A stretch of 64,000 bases of DNA from Mimachlamys varia (GCA_947623455.1 OX392536.1:12705282-12769281), one strand, 5' to 3'. Counted from the first letter of the stretch, positions 40,798-56,700 are shown. Made by a program: numbers and translations. Notes: generated by a model not told the origin, from the letters alone.

Positions 40798-41574
40798 GTT
40801 AAAAGAAGTATATTTCCCCTGATCACAGAGCCCCAAGTGCCGCAGAATTCAAGTGAGTTGGTTCTATACATTGTAACTGATGCTGTTGGAACAGAACACA
40901 CTACATCTTCATACATATAGTTATACACACATAGGGATATACTAGCCAGGTGGCATAGGACTAGTGAATAGCTTTGATACGGCAGCTCCTACAAATCCCT
41001 CTGAATTGTTTTGATGAATGTATCTGTTAACTGTATATCGAGGTAGTGTACGTGGTGTAGTGTGGCTTTTGTTGTATGTTATAGTATAACAGTTATTACC
41101 GTAGTCTCAAATGATTCCAACAAATCATGAAAAATCGTTTAAGCCGCGTTTGAAATACCTTATTTTTCTAAAGCAATATAAACGTGTTAGTTTGTTAGGT
41201 ATCACAGACATTGTATTGATTAATGGTTAGTTTTGCCGTCAGACGCTAGCCTAGTGATAAAACCTACACGACTAAAATAGTATTGGATACAAAGAGACTA
41301 ATTCGAAAGGTGGTAGACGCATTTCTTGACACAGTAAAAGGACTTAATGTCATTATAAGTTACATGGTGTTACACATATACCTATCATGTGACCCACAAG
41401 TTCTATAATTCCTAGAAGCTTTTAAAATAATTCAAACGTAAGCAAAGTATAAAAATCCGCATTGGTTCTGCTTATAGCGCTGCTAATGCAATATCTTCAA
41501 AATACCATGTATCTTAACTTCAGTAAGATTTTGAAATGACAACCATGTAAATAAGTCAACGGCACAAAGTGTTA
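40798..41574. other. Unique spacer between 20-bp and 27-bp arrays
   Basis: No gene or repeat recognised; AT-rich. Confidence 0.5.
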
Positions 41575-43786
41575 GTTATATATCACGACACAGGGACGTA
41601 ACACGACTATCACGACACAGGGACGTAACACGACTATCACGACACATGAACGTAACACTACTATCACGACACAGGGACGTAACACTACTATCACGACACA
41701 TGAACGTAACACTACTATCACGACACAGGGACGTACATGTAACACGACTATCACGACACAGGAACGTAACACTACTATCACGACACGGGGACGTAACACG
41801 ACTATCACGACACATGAACGTAACACTACTATCACGACACAGGGACGTACATGTAACACTACTATCACGACAAAGGGACGTAACACTACTATCACGACAC
41901 AGGGACGTAACACGACTATCACGACACATGAACGTAACATTACTATCACGACACGGGGACGTAACACGACTATCACGACACAGGAACGTAACACTACTAT
42001 CACGACACGGGGACGTAACACTACTATCACGACACGGGGACGTAACACGACTATCACGACACGGGGACGTAACACTACTATCACGACACGGGGACGTAAC
42101 ACGACTATCACGACACAGGAACGTAACACTACTATCACGACACGGGGACGTAACACGACTATCACGACACATGAACGTAACACTACTATCACGACACAGG
42201 GACGTACATGTAACACGACTATCACGACACAGGGACGTAACACTATTATCACGACAAAGGGACGTAACACTACTATCACGACACAGGGACGTAACACGAC
42301 TATCACGACACATGAACGTAACATTACTATCACGACACAGGGACGTACATGTAACACGACTATCACGACACGGGGACGTAACACGACTATCACGACATCG
42401 GGACGTAACAAGACTATCACGACACAGGGACGTAACAAGACACGGGGACGTCAACACGACTATCACGACAAAGGGACGTAACACGACTATCACGACATCG
42501 GGACGTAACAAGACTATCACGACACAGGAACGTAACACCACTATCACGACACGGGGACGTAACACGACTATCATGACACAAGAACGTAACACTACTATCA
42601 CGACACGGGGACGTTACACTACTATCACGACATAGGAACGTAACACGACTATCATGACAGGGGGACGTCAACACGACTATAACGACACAGGGACGTCAAC
42701 ACGACTATAACGACACAAGGACGTTACACTACTATCACGACACAAAGACGTCAACACGACTATCACGACAAAGGGCCGTAACACGACTATCATGACACGA
42801 GGACGTAACACGACTATCACGACACAGGGAGGTAACACTACTATCACGACACAGGGACGTAACACTACTATCACGAGACAAAGACGTCACCACGACTATC
42901 ACGACACAGGGAGGTAACACTACTATCATGACACAGGAACGTAACACTACTATCACGAGACAAAGACGTCAACACGACTATAACGACACAGGGACGTAAC
43001 ACTACTATAACGACACAGGGACGTAACACTACTATCACGACACAGGGAGGTAACACTACTATCACGACACAGGGACGTAACACTACTATCACGAGACAAA
43101 GACGTCAGCACGACTATCACGACACAGGGAGGTAACACTACTATCATGACACAGGAACGTAACACTACTATCACGAGACAAAGACGTCAACACGACTATA
43201 ACGACACAGGGACGTAACACTACTATAACGACACAGGGACGTAACACTACTATCAAGACACAGGGAGGTAACACTACTATCACGACACAGGGAGGTAACA
43301 CTACTATCATGACACAGGAACGTAACACGACTATCACGACACAGGAACGTAACACTACTATCACGAGACAAAGACGTCAACACGACTATAACGACACAGG
43401 GACGTAACACGACTACAACGACACAGTGACGTAACACTACTATCACGACACGGGGACGTAACACTACTATCACGACACAGGAACGTAACACTACTATCAC
43501 GACACAGGAACGTAACACTAATATCACGACACATGAACGTAACACGCATATCACGACACAGGAACGTAACACTACTATCATGACACATGAACGTAACACG
43601 CATATCACGACACAGGAACGTAATACTAATATCACGACACGGGGACGTAACACTTCTATCACGACACAAACGTCAACACGACTATCACGACACGGGAATA
43701 TAACACTACTAGCATGACACAGGAACGTTACACTACTATCACGACACAGGAACGTAGCACCACTATCACGGCACAGGAACGCCAAG
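41575..43786. repeat. 27-bp minisatellite, about 80 copies
   Basis: The unit (reference 41581-41607, starting TATCACGACACAGGGACGTA) varies mainly at CAGGGA, CGGGGA, CATGAA and CAGGAA, and at ACACGACTAT versus ACACTACTAT. Four units carry a 6-bp CATGTA insertion after GGGACGTA. Because 27 and 33 are multiples of three, long frames stay open on both strands (341 and 288 codons minus, 329 plus), encoding 9-residue periods. From about 42870 a 28-bp unit (GAGACAAAGACGTCA) recurs at 42875, 42957, 43093, 43175 and 43365, shifting frame each time. Such frame breaks and strand-independent openness argue against coding. Confidence 0.97.
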
Positions 43787-43916
43787 TTGTGACGACGTCA
43801 ACAATCGATGACGTCGTCAACAATCCACATTTCGGTCAAAGTTCAACTTCTCAACCAATCAAAAGCACGTTTATACAATGGCCTGATAGTGGTGGTATTG
43901 TGGTATTGTTTATATA
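43787..43916. other. Junction with duplicated CGTCAACAATC
   Basis: CGTCAACAATC occurs twice here (GACGACGTCAACAATCGATG, then ACGTCGTCAACAATCC). GACGTCAACAATCG is also found at 1961-1974 in the insertion of family 1. The rest is unique. Confidence 0.45.
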
Positions 43917-44330
43917 ACTAAAGGATAACTAGATCGTATATTCGACTAGAGGTTGGTAAAGGGTAACTAGATCTATATTCGACTAGATGTTGTTGATGTG
44001 TAGCTATATGTAGATTGTATGTTCGACTAGATGTTGGTGATGTGTAGCTATATGTAGATTGTATATTCGACTAGATGTTGGTGATGTGTAGCTACATGTA
44101 GATTGTATATTCGACTAGATGTTGTTGATGTGTAGCTATATGCAGATTGTATATTCGACTAGATGTTGTTGATGTGTAGCTATATGTAGATTGTATATTC
44201 GACTAGATGTTGTTGATGTGTAGCTATATGTAGATTGTATATTCGACTAGATGTTGTTGATGTGTAGCTATATGTAGATTGTATATTCGACTAGAAGTTT
44301 GGAAAGGATCATCAGATCATGTATTCGTCT
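43917..44330. repeat. 44-bp minisatellite, about 10 copies
   Basis: The reference unit is 44187-44230 (starting TAGATTGTATATTCGACTAG). TTCGACTAG recurs every 44 bp in the central copies. The first two and the last copies are shorter or diverged, with AACTAGATC or GATCATCAGATC in place of the GTTGATGTGTAGC part. Confidence 0.95.
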
Positions 44331-44778
44331 AGGGTCAAAATTGTCTGACATGTTACGCTGATTAATTTAGATCGTCGTTACTTCATATTAACTTAGTAGT
44401 AAATAATTCCCTCTATCTGCCAAATGGAAACTGGTGACGTCTGCACGCCTTGTCATGTCTTGATGAATAAATTTTGCCTGTAAATAAGGATCAGTCATTT
44501 GGTTGCGACAAAAGGCCATTCACATCTAATCAGTCGTCCGGATGTTTTCCTCAATCGCCAATTAAGTCACCATTTAGCTTAATGGACAAGCCACGGTAGG
44601 GCACTGGGGAGTACCGAGGAAAATGGGTTCTGGTCTTATAAAGCTTTTACATGTAAGAGAATACATTGCGGCCATTAACAAGGTTGCTAAAACATTAGCT
44701 GGTGATGGATACATCTAATAAAACAGCTCGTTGCATAAACGAGTTTTAAAGGGACAGTCACAAGCATAGGTTATGTAA
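44331..44778. other. Unique spacer before the 28/22-bp array
   Basis: No recognisable gene or RNA. Confidence 0.5.
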
Positions 44779-47700
44779 TGACGTGGTAGTATTGGTATCA
44801 CTGTACAGACGAGGTAGTATTGGTATCACTGTACAGACGTGGTAGTATCACTGTACAGACGTGGTAGTATTGGTATCACTGTACAGACGTGGTAGTATTG
44901 GTATCACTGTACAGACGTGGTAGTATCACTGTACAGACGTGGTAGTATTGGTATCACTGTACAGACGTGGTAGTCTTGGTATCACTGTACAGACGTGGTA
45001 GTATTGGTATCACTGTACAGACGTGGTAGTATCACTGTACAGACGTGGTAGTATTGGTATCACTGTACAGACGTGGTAGTATTGGTATCACTGTACAGAC
45101 GTGGTAGTATTAGTATCACTGTACAGACGTGGTAGTATTGGTATCACTGTACAGACGTGGTAGTATTGGTATCACGGTACAGACGTGGTAGTATTAGTAT
45201 CACTGTACAGACGTGGTAGTATCACTGTACAGACGTGGTAGTATTGGTATCACTGTACAAACATGGTAGTATCACTGTACAGACGTGGTAGTATTGGTAT
45301 CACTGTACAGACGTGGTAGTATCACTGTACAGACGTGGTAGTATCACTGTACAGACGTTGTAGTATTGGTATCACTGTACAGACATGGTAGTCTCACTTC
45401 ACAGACGTGGTAGTATTGGTATCACTGTACAGACGTGGTAGTATTGGTATCACTGTACAGACGTGGTAGTATTGGTATCACTGAACAGACGTGGTAGTAT
45501 CACTGTACAGACGTGGTAGTATTGGTATCACTGTACAGACGTGGTAGTATTGGTATCACTGTACAGACGTGGTAGTATTGGTATCACTGTACAGACGTGA
45601 TAGTATTGTTATCACTGTACAGACGTGGTAGTATCACTGTACAGACGTGGTAGTATTGGTATCACTGTACAGACGTGGTAGTATTGGTATCACTGTACAG
45701 ACGTGGTAGTATTGTTATCACTGTACAGACGTGGTAGTATCACTGTACAGACGTGGTAGTATTGGTATCACTGTACAGACGTGGTAGTATTGGTATCACT
45801 GTACAGACGTGGTAGTATTGTTATCACTGTACAGACGTGGTAGTATCACTGTACAGACGTGGTAGTATTGGTATCACTGTACAGACGTGGTAGTATTGGT
45901 ATCACTGTACCGACGTTGTAGTATTGGTATCACTGTACAGACGTGGTAGTATTGGTATCACTGTACAGACGTGGTAGTATTGGTATCACTGTACAGACGT
46001 GGTAGTATCACTGTACAGACGTGGTAGTATTGGTATCACTGTACAGACGTGGTAGTATTGGTATCACTGTACAGACGTGGTAGTATTGGTATCACTGTAC
46101 AGACGTTGTAGTATTGGTATCACTGTACAGACGTGGTAGTATTGGTATCACTGTACAGACGTGGTAGTATTGGTATCACTGAACAGACGTGGCAGTATTG
46201 GTATCACTGTACAGACGTGGTAGTATCACTGTACAGACGTGGTAGTATTGGTATCACTGTACAGACTTGGTAGTATTAGTATCACTGTACAGACGTGGTA
46301 GTATTGGTATCACTGTACATACGTGGTAGTATTAGTATCACTGTACAGACGTGGTAGTATTGGTATCACTGTACAGACGTGGTAGTATTAGTATCACTGT
46401 ACAGACGTGGTAGTATCACTGTACAGACGTGGTAGTATCACTGTACAGACGTGGTAGTATCACTGTACAGACGTGGTAGTATTAGTATCACTGTACAGAC
46501 GTGGTAGTATTGGTATCACTGTACAGACGTGGTAGTATTGATATCACTGTACAGACGTGGTAGTATCACTGTACAGACGTGGTAGTATTAGTATCACTGT
46601 ACAGACGTGGTAATATTAGTATCACTGTACAGACGTGGTAGTATTGGTATCACTGTACAGACGTGGTAGTATTGGTATCACTGTACAGACGTGGAAGTAT
46701 TGGTATCACTGTACAGACGTGGTAGTATTGGTATCACTGTACAGACGTGGTAGTATCACTGTACAGACGTGGTAGTATTGGTATCACTGTACAGACGTGG
46801 TAGTATTGGTATCACTGTACAGACGTGGTAGTATTAGTATCACTGTACAGACGTGGTAGTATTGGTATCACGGTACAGACGTGGTAGTATTAGTATCACT
46901 GTACAGACGTGGTAGAATCACTGTACAGACGTGGTAGTATTGGTATCACGGTACAGACGTGGTAGTATTGGTATCACTGTACAAATATGGTAGTATCACT
47001 GTACAGACGTTGTAGTATTGGTATCACTGTACAGACGTGGTAGTATCACTGTACAGACGTGGTAGTATTGGTATCACTGTACAGACGTGGTAGTATTGGT
47101 ATCACTGTACAGACGTGGTAGTATCACTGTACAGACGTGGTAGTATTGGTATCACTGTACAGACGTGGTAGTATTGGTATCACTGTACAGACGTGGTAGT
47201 ATTGGTATCACTGTACAGACGTGGTAGTATTGGTATCACTGTACAGACGTGGTAGTATTAGTATCACTGTACAGACGTTGTAGTATTACTGTACAGACGT
47301 GGTAGTATCACTGTACAGACGTGGTAGTATTGGTATCACTGTACAGACGTGGTAGTATTGGTATCACTGTACAGACGTGGTAGTATTGGTATCACTGTAC
47401 AGACGTGGTAGTATTGGTATCACTGTACAGACGTGGTAGTATTGGTATCACTGTACAGACGTGGTAGTATTAGTATCACTGTACAGACGTGGTAGTATTA
47501 CTGTACAGACGTGGTAGTATCACTGTACAGACGTGGTAGTATCACTGTACAGACGTGGTAGTATCACTGTACAGACGTGGTAGTATCACTGTACAGACGT
47601 GGTAGTATCACTGTACAGACGTGGTAGTATCACTGTACAGACGTGGTAGTATTGTTATCACTGTACAGACGTGGTAGTATTGGTATCACTGTACAGACGT

Positions 47701-50700
47701 GGTAGTATTGGTATCACTGTACAGACGTGGTAGTATTGGTATCACTGTACAGACGTGGTAGTATTGGTATCACTGTACAGACGTGGTAGTATTGGTATCA
47801 CTGTACAGACGTGGTAGTATTGGTATCACTGTACAGACGTGGTAGTATTGGTATCACTGTACAGACGTGGTAGTATTACTGTACAGACGTGGTAGTATCA
47901 CTGTACAGACGTGGTAGTATTGGTATCACTGTACAGACGTGGTAGTATTGGTATCACTGTACAGACGTGGTAGTATCACTGTACAGACGTGGTAGTATTG
48001 GTATCACTGTACAGACGTGGTAGTATTGGTATCACTGTACAGACGTGGTAGTATTGGTATCACTGTACAGACGTGGTAGTATTGGTATCACTGTACAGAC
48101 GTGGTAGTATTACTGTACAGACGTGGTAGTATCACTGTACAGACGTGGTAGTATTACTGTACAGACGTGGTAGTATCACTGTACAGACGTGGTAGTATTG
48201 GTATCACTGTACAGACGTGGTAGTATTGTTATCACTGTACAGACGTGGTAGTATCGGTATCACTGTACAGACTTAGTAGTATTGTTATCACTGTACAGAC
48301 GTGGTAGTATCACTGTACAGACGTGGTAGTATTACTGTACAGACGTGGTAGTATCACTGTACAGACGTGGTAGTATTGGTATCACTGTACAGACGTGGTA
48401 GTATTGTTATCACTGTACAGACGTGGTAGTATCGGTATCACTGTACAGACTTAGTAGTATTGTTATCACTGTACAGACGTGGTAGTATCACTGTACAGAC
48501 GTGGTAGTATTACTGTACAGACGTGGTAGTATCACTGTACAGACGTGGTAGTATTGGTATCACTATACAGACGTGGTAGTATTGGTATCACTGTACAGAC
48601 TTAGTAGTATTGGTATCACTGTACAGACTTAGTAGTATTGTTATCACTGTACAGACTTGGTAGTATTGGTATCACTGTACAGACGTGGTAGTATTGGTAT
48701 CACTGTACAGACGTGGTAGTATTGGTATCACTGTACAGACGTGGTAGTATTGGTATCACTGTACAGACTTAGTAGTATTGTTATCACTGTACAGACGTGG
48801 TAGTATTGGTATCACTGTACAGACGTGGTAGTATTGGTATCACTGTACAGACGTGGTAGTATTGGTATCACTGTACAGACGTGGTAGTATTGGTATCACT
48901 GTACAGACGTGGTAGTATTGGTATCACTGTACAGACGTGGTAGTATTGGTATCACTGTACAGACGTGGTAGTATTGGTATCACTGTACAGACGTGGTAGT
49001 ATTGGTATCACTGTACAGACGTGGTAGTATTGGTATCACTGTACAGACGTGGTAGTATCACTGTACAGACGTGGTAGTATTGGTATCACTGTACAGACGT
49101 GGTAGTATTGGTATCACTGTACAGACGTGGTAGTATTGGTATCACTGTACAGACGTGGTAGTATTGGTATCACTGTACAGACGTGGTAGTATTGGTATCA
49201 CTGTACAGACGTGGTAGTATCACTGTACAGACGTGGTAGTATCACTGTACAGACGTTGGTAGTATCACTGTACAGACGTGGTAGTATTGGTATCACTGTA
49301 CAGACTTAGTAGTATTGTTATCACTGTACAGACGTGGTAGTATTGGTATCACTGTACAGACGTGGTAGTATTGGTATCACTGTACAGACGTGGTAGTATC
49401 ACTATACAGACGTGGTAGTATTGGTATCACTGTACAGACTTAGTAGTATTGGTATCACTGTACAGACTTAGTAGTATTGTTATCACTGTACAGACGTGGT
49501 AGTATTGTTATCACTGTACAGACGTGGTAGTATTGGTATCACTGTACAGACTTAGTAGTATTGTTATCACTGTACAGACGTGGTAGTATCACTATACAGA
49601 CGTGGTAGTATTGGTATCACTGTACAGACGTGGTAGTATTGGTATCACTGTACAGACGTGGTAGTATCACTGTACAGACTTGGTAGTATTGGTATCACTG
49701 TACAGACGTGGTAGTATTGGTATCACTGTACAGACTTGGTAGTATTGGTATCACTGTACAGACTTAGTAGTATTGTTATCACTGTACAGACGTGGTAGTA
49801 TTGGTATCACTGTACAGACGTGGTAGTATTGGTATCACTGTACAGACGTGGTAGTATTGGTATCACTGTACAGACGTGGTAGTATTGGTATCACTGTACA
49901 GACTTAGTAGTATTGTTATCACTGTACAGACGTGGTAGTATTGGTATCACTGTACAGACGTGGTAGTATTGGTATCACTGTACAGACGTGGTAGTATTGG
50001 TATCACGGTACAGACGTGGTAGTATTGTTATCACTGTACAGACGTGGTAGTATTGGTATCACTGTACAGACGTGGTAGTATTGGTATCACTGTACAGACG
50101 TGGTAGTATTGGTATCACTGTACAGACGTGGTAGTATTGTTATCACTGTACAGACGTGGTAGTATTGGTATCACTGTACAGACTTAGTAGTATTGTTATC
50201 ACTGTACAGACGTGGTAGTATTGGTATCACTGTACAGACTTGGTAGTATTGGTATCACTGTACAGACGTGGTAGTATTGGTATCACTGTACAGACGTGGT
50301 AGTATTGGTATCACTGTACAGACGTGGTAGTATTAGTATCACTGTACAGACGTGGTAGTATTGGTATCACTGTACAGACTTGGTAGTATTGGTATCACTG
50401 TACAGACGTGGTAGTATTGGTATCACTGTACAGACGTGGTAGTATCACTGTACAGACGTGGTAGTATTAGTATCACTGTACAGACGTGGTAGTATTGGTA
50501 TCACTGTACAGACGTGGTAGTATTGGTATCACTGTACAGACGTGGTAGTATTGTTATCACTGTACAGACGTGGTAGTATTGGTATCACTGTACAGACGTG
50601 GTAGTATTGGTATCACTGTACAGACTTAGTAGTATTGTTATCACTGTACAGACGTGGTAGTATTGGTATCACTGTACAGACGTGGTAGTATCACTGTACA

Positions 50701-53700
50701 GACTTAGTAGTATTGTTATCACTGTACAGACGTGGTAGTATTAGTATCACTGTACAGACGTGGTAGTATTGGTATCACTGTACAGACGTGGTAGTATTGG
50801 TATCACTGTACAGACGTGGTAGTATTGTTATCACTGTACAGACTTAGTAGTATTGTTATCACTGTACAGACTTAGTAGTATTGTTATCACTGTACAGACT
50901 TAGTAGTATTGTTATCACTGTACAGACTTAGTAGTATTGTTATCACTGTACAGACTTAGTAGTATTGTTATCACTGTACAGACGTGGTAGTATCACTGTA
51001 CAGACTTAGTAGTATTGTTATCACTGTACAGACGTGGTAGTATTGGTATCACTGTACAGACGTGGTAGTATTGTTATCACTGTACAGACTTAGTAGTATT
51101 GTTATCACTGTACAGACGTGGTAGTATTGGTATCACTGTACAGACTTAGTAGTATTGTTATCACTGTACAGACGTGGTAGTATTGGTATCACTGTACAGA
51201 CGTGGTAGTATCACTGTACAGACGTGGTAGTATTAGTATCACTGTACAGACGTAGTAGTATTGGTATCACTGTACAGACTTGGTAGTATTGGTATCACTG
51301 TACAGACGTGGTAGTATTGGTATCACTGTACAGACGTGGTAGTATCACTGTACAGACGTGGTAGTATTAGTATCACTGTACAGACGTGGTAGTATTGGTA
51401 TCACTGTACAGACTTAGTAGTATTGTTATCACTGTACAGACGTGGTAGTATTGGTATCACTGTACAGACGTGGTAGTATTGGTATCACTGTACAGACGTG
51501 GTAGTATTGGTATCACTGTACAGACGTGGTAGTATTGGTATCACTGTACAGACGTGGTAGTATTGGTATCACTGTACAGACGTGGTAGTATTGTTATCAC
51601 TGTACAGACGTGGTAGTATTGGTATCACTGTACAGACGTGGTAGTATTGGTATCACTGTACAGACTTAGTAGTATTGTTATCACTGTACAGACGTGGTAG
51701 TATTGGTATCACTGTACAGACGTGGTAGTATTGGTATCACTGTACAGACGTGGTAGTATTGGTATCACTGTACAGACGTGGTAGTATTGGTATCACTGTA
51801 CAGACGTGGTAGTATTGGTATCACTGTACAGACTTGGTAGTATTAGTATCACTGTACAGACGTGGTAGTATTGGTATCACTGTACAGACGTGGTAGTATT
51901 GGTATCACTGTACAGACGTGGTAGTATCACTGTACAGATGTAGTAGTATCACTGTACAGACGTGGTAGTATTGTTATCACTGTACAGACGTGGTAGTATT
52001 GTTATCACTGTACAGACGTGGTAGTATTAGTATCACTGTACAGACGTGGTAGTATTACTGTACAGACGTGGTGGTATCACTGTACAGACGTGGTAGTATT
52101 AGTATCACTGTACAGACGTGGTAGTATTACTGTACAGACGTGGTGGTATCACTGTACAGACGTGGTAGTGTTGGTATCACTGTACAGACTTAGTAGTATT
52201 GTTATCACTGTACAGACGTGGTAGTATTGGTATCACTGTACAGACGTGGTAGTATTGGTATCACTGTACAGACGTGGTAGTATCACTGTACAGACGTGGT
52301 AGTATTGGTATCACTGTACAGACGTGGTAGTATTAGTATCACTGTACAGACGTGGTAGTATTAGTATCACTGTACAGACGTGGTAGTATTAGTATCACTG
52401 TACAGACGTGGTAGTATTAGTATCACTGTACAGACGTGGTAGTATTGGTATCACTGTACAGACGTGGTAGTATTGTTATCACTGTACAGACGTGGTAGTA
52501 TTACTGTACAGACGTGGTAGTATCACTGTACAGACGTGGTAGTATCACTGTACAGACGTGGTAGTATTAGTATCACTGTACAGACTTAGTAGTATTGTTA
52601 TCACTGTACAGACGTGGTAGTATTGGTATCACTGTACAGACTTAGTAGTATTGTTATCACTGTACAGACGTGGTAGTATTGGTATCACTGTACAGACTTA
52701 GTAGTATTGTTATCACTGTACAGACGTAGTAGTATTGTTATCACTGTACAGACTTAGTAGTATTGTTATCACTGTACAGACGTGGTAGTATTGGTATCAC
52801 TGTACAGACGTGGTAGTATTGGTATCACTGTACAGACGTGGTAGTATTAGTATCACTGTACAGACGTGGTAGTATTAGTATCACTGTACAGACGTGGTAG
52901 TATCACTGTACAGACGTGGTAGTATTAGTATCACTGTACAGACTTAGTAGTATTGGTATCACTGTACAGACGTGGTAGTATTGGTATCACTGTACAGACG
53001 TGGTAGTATCACTGTACAGACGTGGTAGTATTGGTATCACTGTACAGACGTGGTAGTATTAGTATCACTGTACAGACGTGGTAGTATCACTGTACAGACG
53101 TGGTAGTATTAGTATCACTGTACAGACGTGGTAGTATTGGTATCACTGTACAGACGTGGTAGTATCACTGTACAGACGTGGTAGTATTGTTATCACTGTA
53201 CAGACGTGGTAGTATTGGTATCACTGTACAGACGTGGTAGTATCACTGTACAGACGTGGTAGTATTAGTATCACTGTACAGACGTGGTAGTATCACTGTA
53301 CAGACGTGGTAGTATTGGTATCACTGTACAGACGTGGTAGTATCACTGTACAGACGTGGTAGTATTGTTATCACTGTACAGACGTGGTAGTATTGGTATC
53401 ACTGTACAGACGTGGTAGTATCACTGTACAGACGTGGTAGTATCACTGTACAGACGTGGTAGTATTGGTATCACGGTACAGACGTGGTAGTATTGGTATC
53501 ACTGTACAGACGTGGTAGTATTGGTATCACTGTACAGACGTGGTAGTATTGGTATCACTGTACAGACGTGGTAGTATTGGTATCACGGTACAGACGTGGT
53601 AGTATTGGTATCACTGTAAAGACGTGGTAGTATTGGTATCACTATACAGACGTGGTAGTATTAGTATCACTGTACAGACGTGGTAGTATTGGTATCACTG

Positions 53701-56700
53701 TACAGACGTGGTAGTATTAGTATCACTGTACAGACGTGGTAGTATTGGTATCACTGTACAGACGTGGTAGTATTAGTATCACTGTACAGACGTGGTAGTA
53801 TTAGTATCACTGTACAGACGTGGTAGTATTGGTATCACTGTACAGACGTGGTAGTATTGGTATCACTGTACAGACGTGGTAGTATTGGTATCACTGTACA
53901 GACTTGGTAGTATTGGTATCACTGTACAGACGTGGTAGTATTGGTATCACTGTACAGACGTGGTAGTATTGGTATCACTGTACAGACGTGGTAGTATTAG
54001 TATCACTGTACAGACGTGGTAGTATTAGTATCACTGTACAGACGTGGTAGTATTGGTATCACTGTACAGACTTAGTAGTATTGGTATCACTGTACAGACG
54101 TGGTAGTATTGGTATCACTGTACAGACGTGGTAGTATTGGTATCACTGTACAGACTTGGTAGTATTGGTATCACTGTACAGACGTGGTAGTATTGGTATC
54201 ACTGTACAGACGTGGTAGTATTGGTATCACTGTACAGACTTAGTAGTATTGGTATCACTGTACAGACGTGGTAGTATTGGTATCACTGTACAGACGTGGT
54301 AGTATTGGTATCACTGTACAGACTTGGTAGTATTGGTATCACTGTACAGACGTGGTAGTATTGGTATCACTGTACAGACGTGGTAGTATTGGTATCACTG
54401 TACAGACGTGGTAGTATTAGTATCACTGTACAGACGTGGTAGTATTAGTATCACTGTACAGACGTGGTAGTATTGGTATCACTGTACAGACGTGGTAGTA
54501 TTGTTATCACTGTACAGACGTGGTAGTATTGTTATCACTGTACAGACGTGGTAGTATTAGTATCACTGTACAGACGTGGTAGTATTAGTATCACTGTACA
54601 GACGTGGTAGTATTGGTATCACTGTACAGACGTGGTAGTATTGTTATCACTGTACAGACGTGGTAGTATTGTTATCACTGTACAGACGTGGTAGTATTGG
54701 TATCACTGTACAGACGTGGTAGTATTAGTATCACTGTACAGACTTAGTAGTATTGTTATCACTGTACAGACTTAGTAGTATTGTTATCACTGTACAGACT
54801 TAGTAGTATTGTTATCACTGTACAGACTTAGTAGTATTGTTATCACTGTACAGACTTAGTAGTATTGTTATCACTGTACAGACGTGGTAGTATTAGTATC
54901 ACTGTACAGACGTGGTAGTATTGTTATCACTGTACAGACGTGGTAGTATTGGTATCACTGTACAGACGTGGTAGTATTGTTATCACTGTACAGACGTGGT
55001 AGTATTGGTATCACGGTACAGACGTGGTAGTATCACTGTACAGACGTGGTAGTATTAGTATCACTGTACAGACGTGGTAGTATTGGTATCACTGTACAGA
55101 CGTGGTAGTGTTGGTATCACTGTACAGACGTGGTAGTATTGGTATCACTGTACAGACGTGGTAGTATTAGTATCACTGTACAGACTTAGTAGTATTGTTA
55201 TCACTGTACAGACGTGGTAGTATTAGTATCACTGTACAGACGTGGTAGTATTGGTATCACTGTACAGACTTAGTAGTATTGTTATCACTGTACAGACGTG
55301 GTAGTATTGGTATCACTGTACAGACGTGGTAGTATCACTGTACAGACGTGGTAGTATTGGTATCACTGTACAGACTTGGTAGTATTGGTATCACTGTACA
55401 GACTTGGTAGTATTGTTATCACTGTACAGACTTAGTAGTATTGTTATCACTGTACAGACTTGGTAGTATTGGTATCACTGTACAGACTTGGTAGTATTGG
55501 TATCACTGTACAGACTTAGTAGTATTGTTATCACTGTACAGACGTGGTAGTATTGGTATCACTGTACAGACGTGGTAGTATCACTGTACAGACGTGGTAG
55601 TATTGGTATCACTGTACAGACTTGGTAGTATTGGTATCACTGTACAGACTTGGTAGTATTGGTATCACTGTACAGACTTGGTAGTATTGTTATCACTGTA
55701 CAGACTTAGTAGTATTGTTATCACTGTACAGACTTAGTAGTATTGTTATCACTGTACAGACGTGGTAGTATTGGTATCACTGTACGGACGTGGTAGTATC
55801 ACTGTACAGACGTGGTAGTATTGGTATCACTGTACAGACTTGGTAGTATTAGTATCACTGTACAGACGTGGTAGTATTGGTATCACTGTACAGACTTGGT
55901 AGTATTGGTATCACTGTACAGACTTAGTAGTATTGTTATCACTGTACAGACTTAGTAGTATTGTTATCACTGTACAGACGTGGTAGTATTGGTATCACTG
56001 TACGGACGTGGTAGTATCACTGTACAGACGTGGTAGTATTAGTATCACTGTACAGACGTGGTAGTATTGGTATCACTGTACAGACGTGGTAGTATCACTG
56101 TACAGACGTGGTAGTATTAGTATCACTGTACAGACGTGGTAGTATTGGTATCACTGTACAGACTTAGTAGTATTGTTATCACTGTACAGACGTGGTAGTA
56201 TTGGTATCACTGTACAGACTTGGTAGTATTGGTATCACTGTACAGACTTGGTAGTATTGGTATCACTGTACAGACTTGGTAGTATTAGTATCACTGTACA
56301 GACGTGGTAGTATTGGTATCACTGTACAGACGTGGTAGTATCACTGTACAGACGTGGTAGTATTGGTATCACTGTACAGACTTGGTAGTATTGGTATCAC
56401 TGTACAGACTTGGTAGTATTGGTATCACTGTACAGACTTAGTAGTATTGTTATCACTGTACAGACGTGGTAGTATCACTGTACAGACGTGGTAGTATTGG
56501 TATCACTGTACAGACGTGGTAGTATTGGTATCACTGTACAGACGTGGTAGTATCACTGTACAGACGTGGTAGTATCACTGTACAGACGTGGTAGTATTGG
56601 TATCACTGTACAGACGTGGTAGTATCACTGTACAGACGTGGTAGTATCACTGTACAGACGTGGTAGTATTGGTATCACTGTACAGACGTGGTAGTATCAC

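Noticed and set aside
40188..40928. 246-codon protein across the 20-bp array
   Set aside because: All six frames are open only because the 20-bp unit lacks stops; flanking residues show no domain.
41576..42601. 341-codon minus-strand protein with 9-residue repeats
   Set aside because: The opposite strand and other frames are equally open because of the 27-bp unit, and the frame is not kept in the later half of the array.
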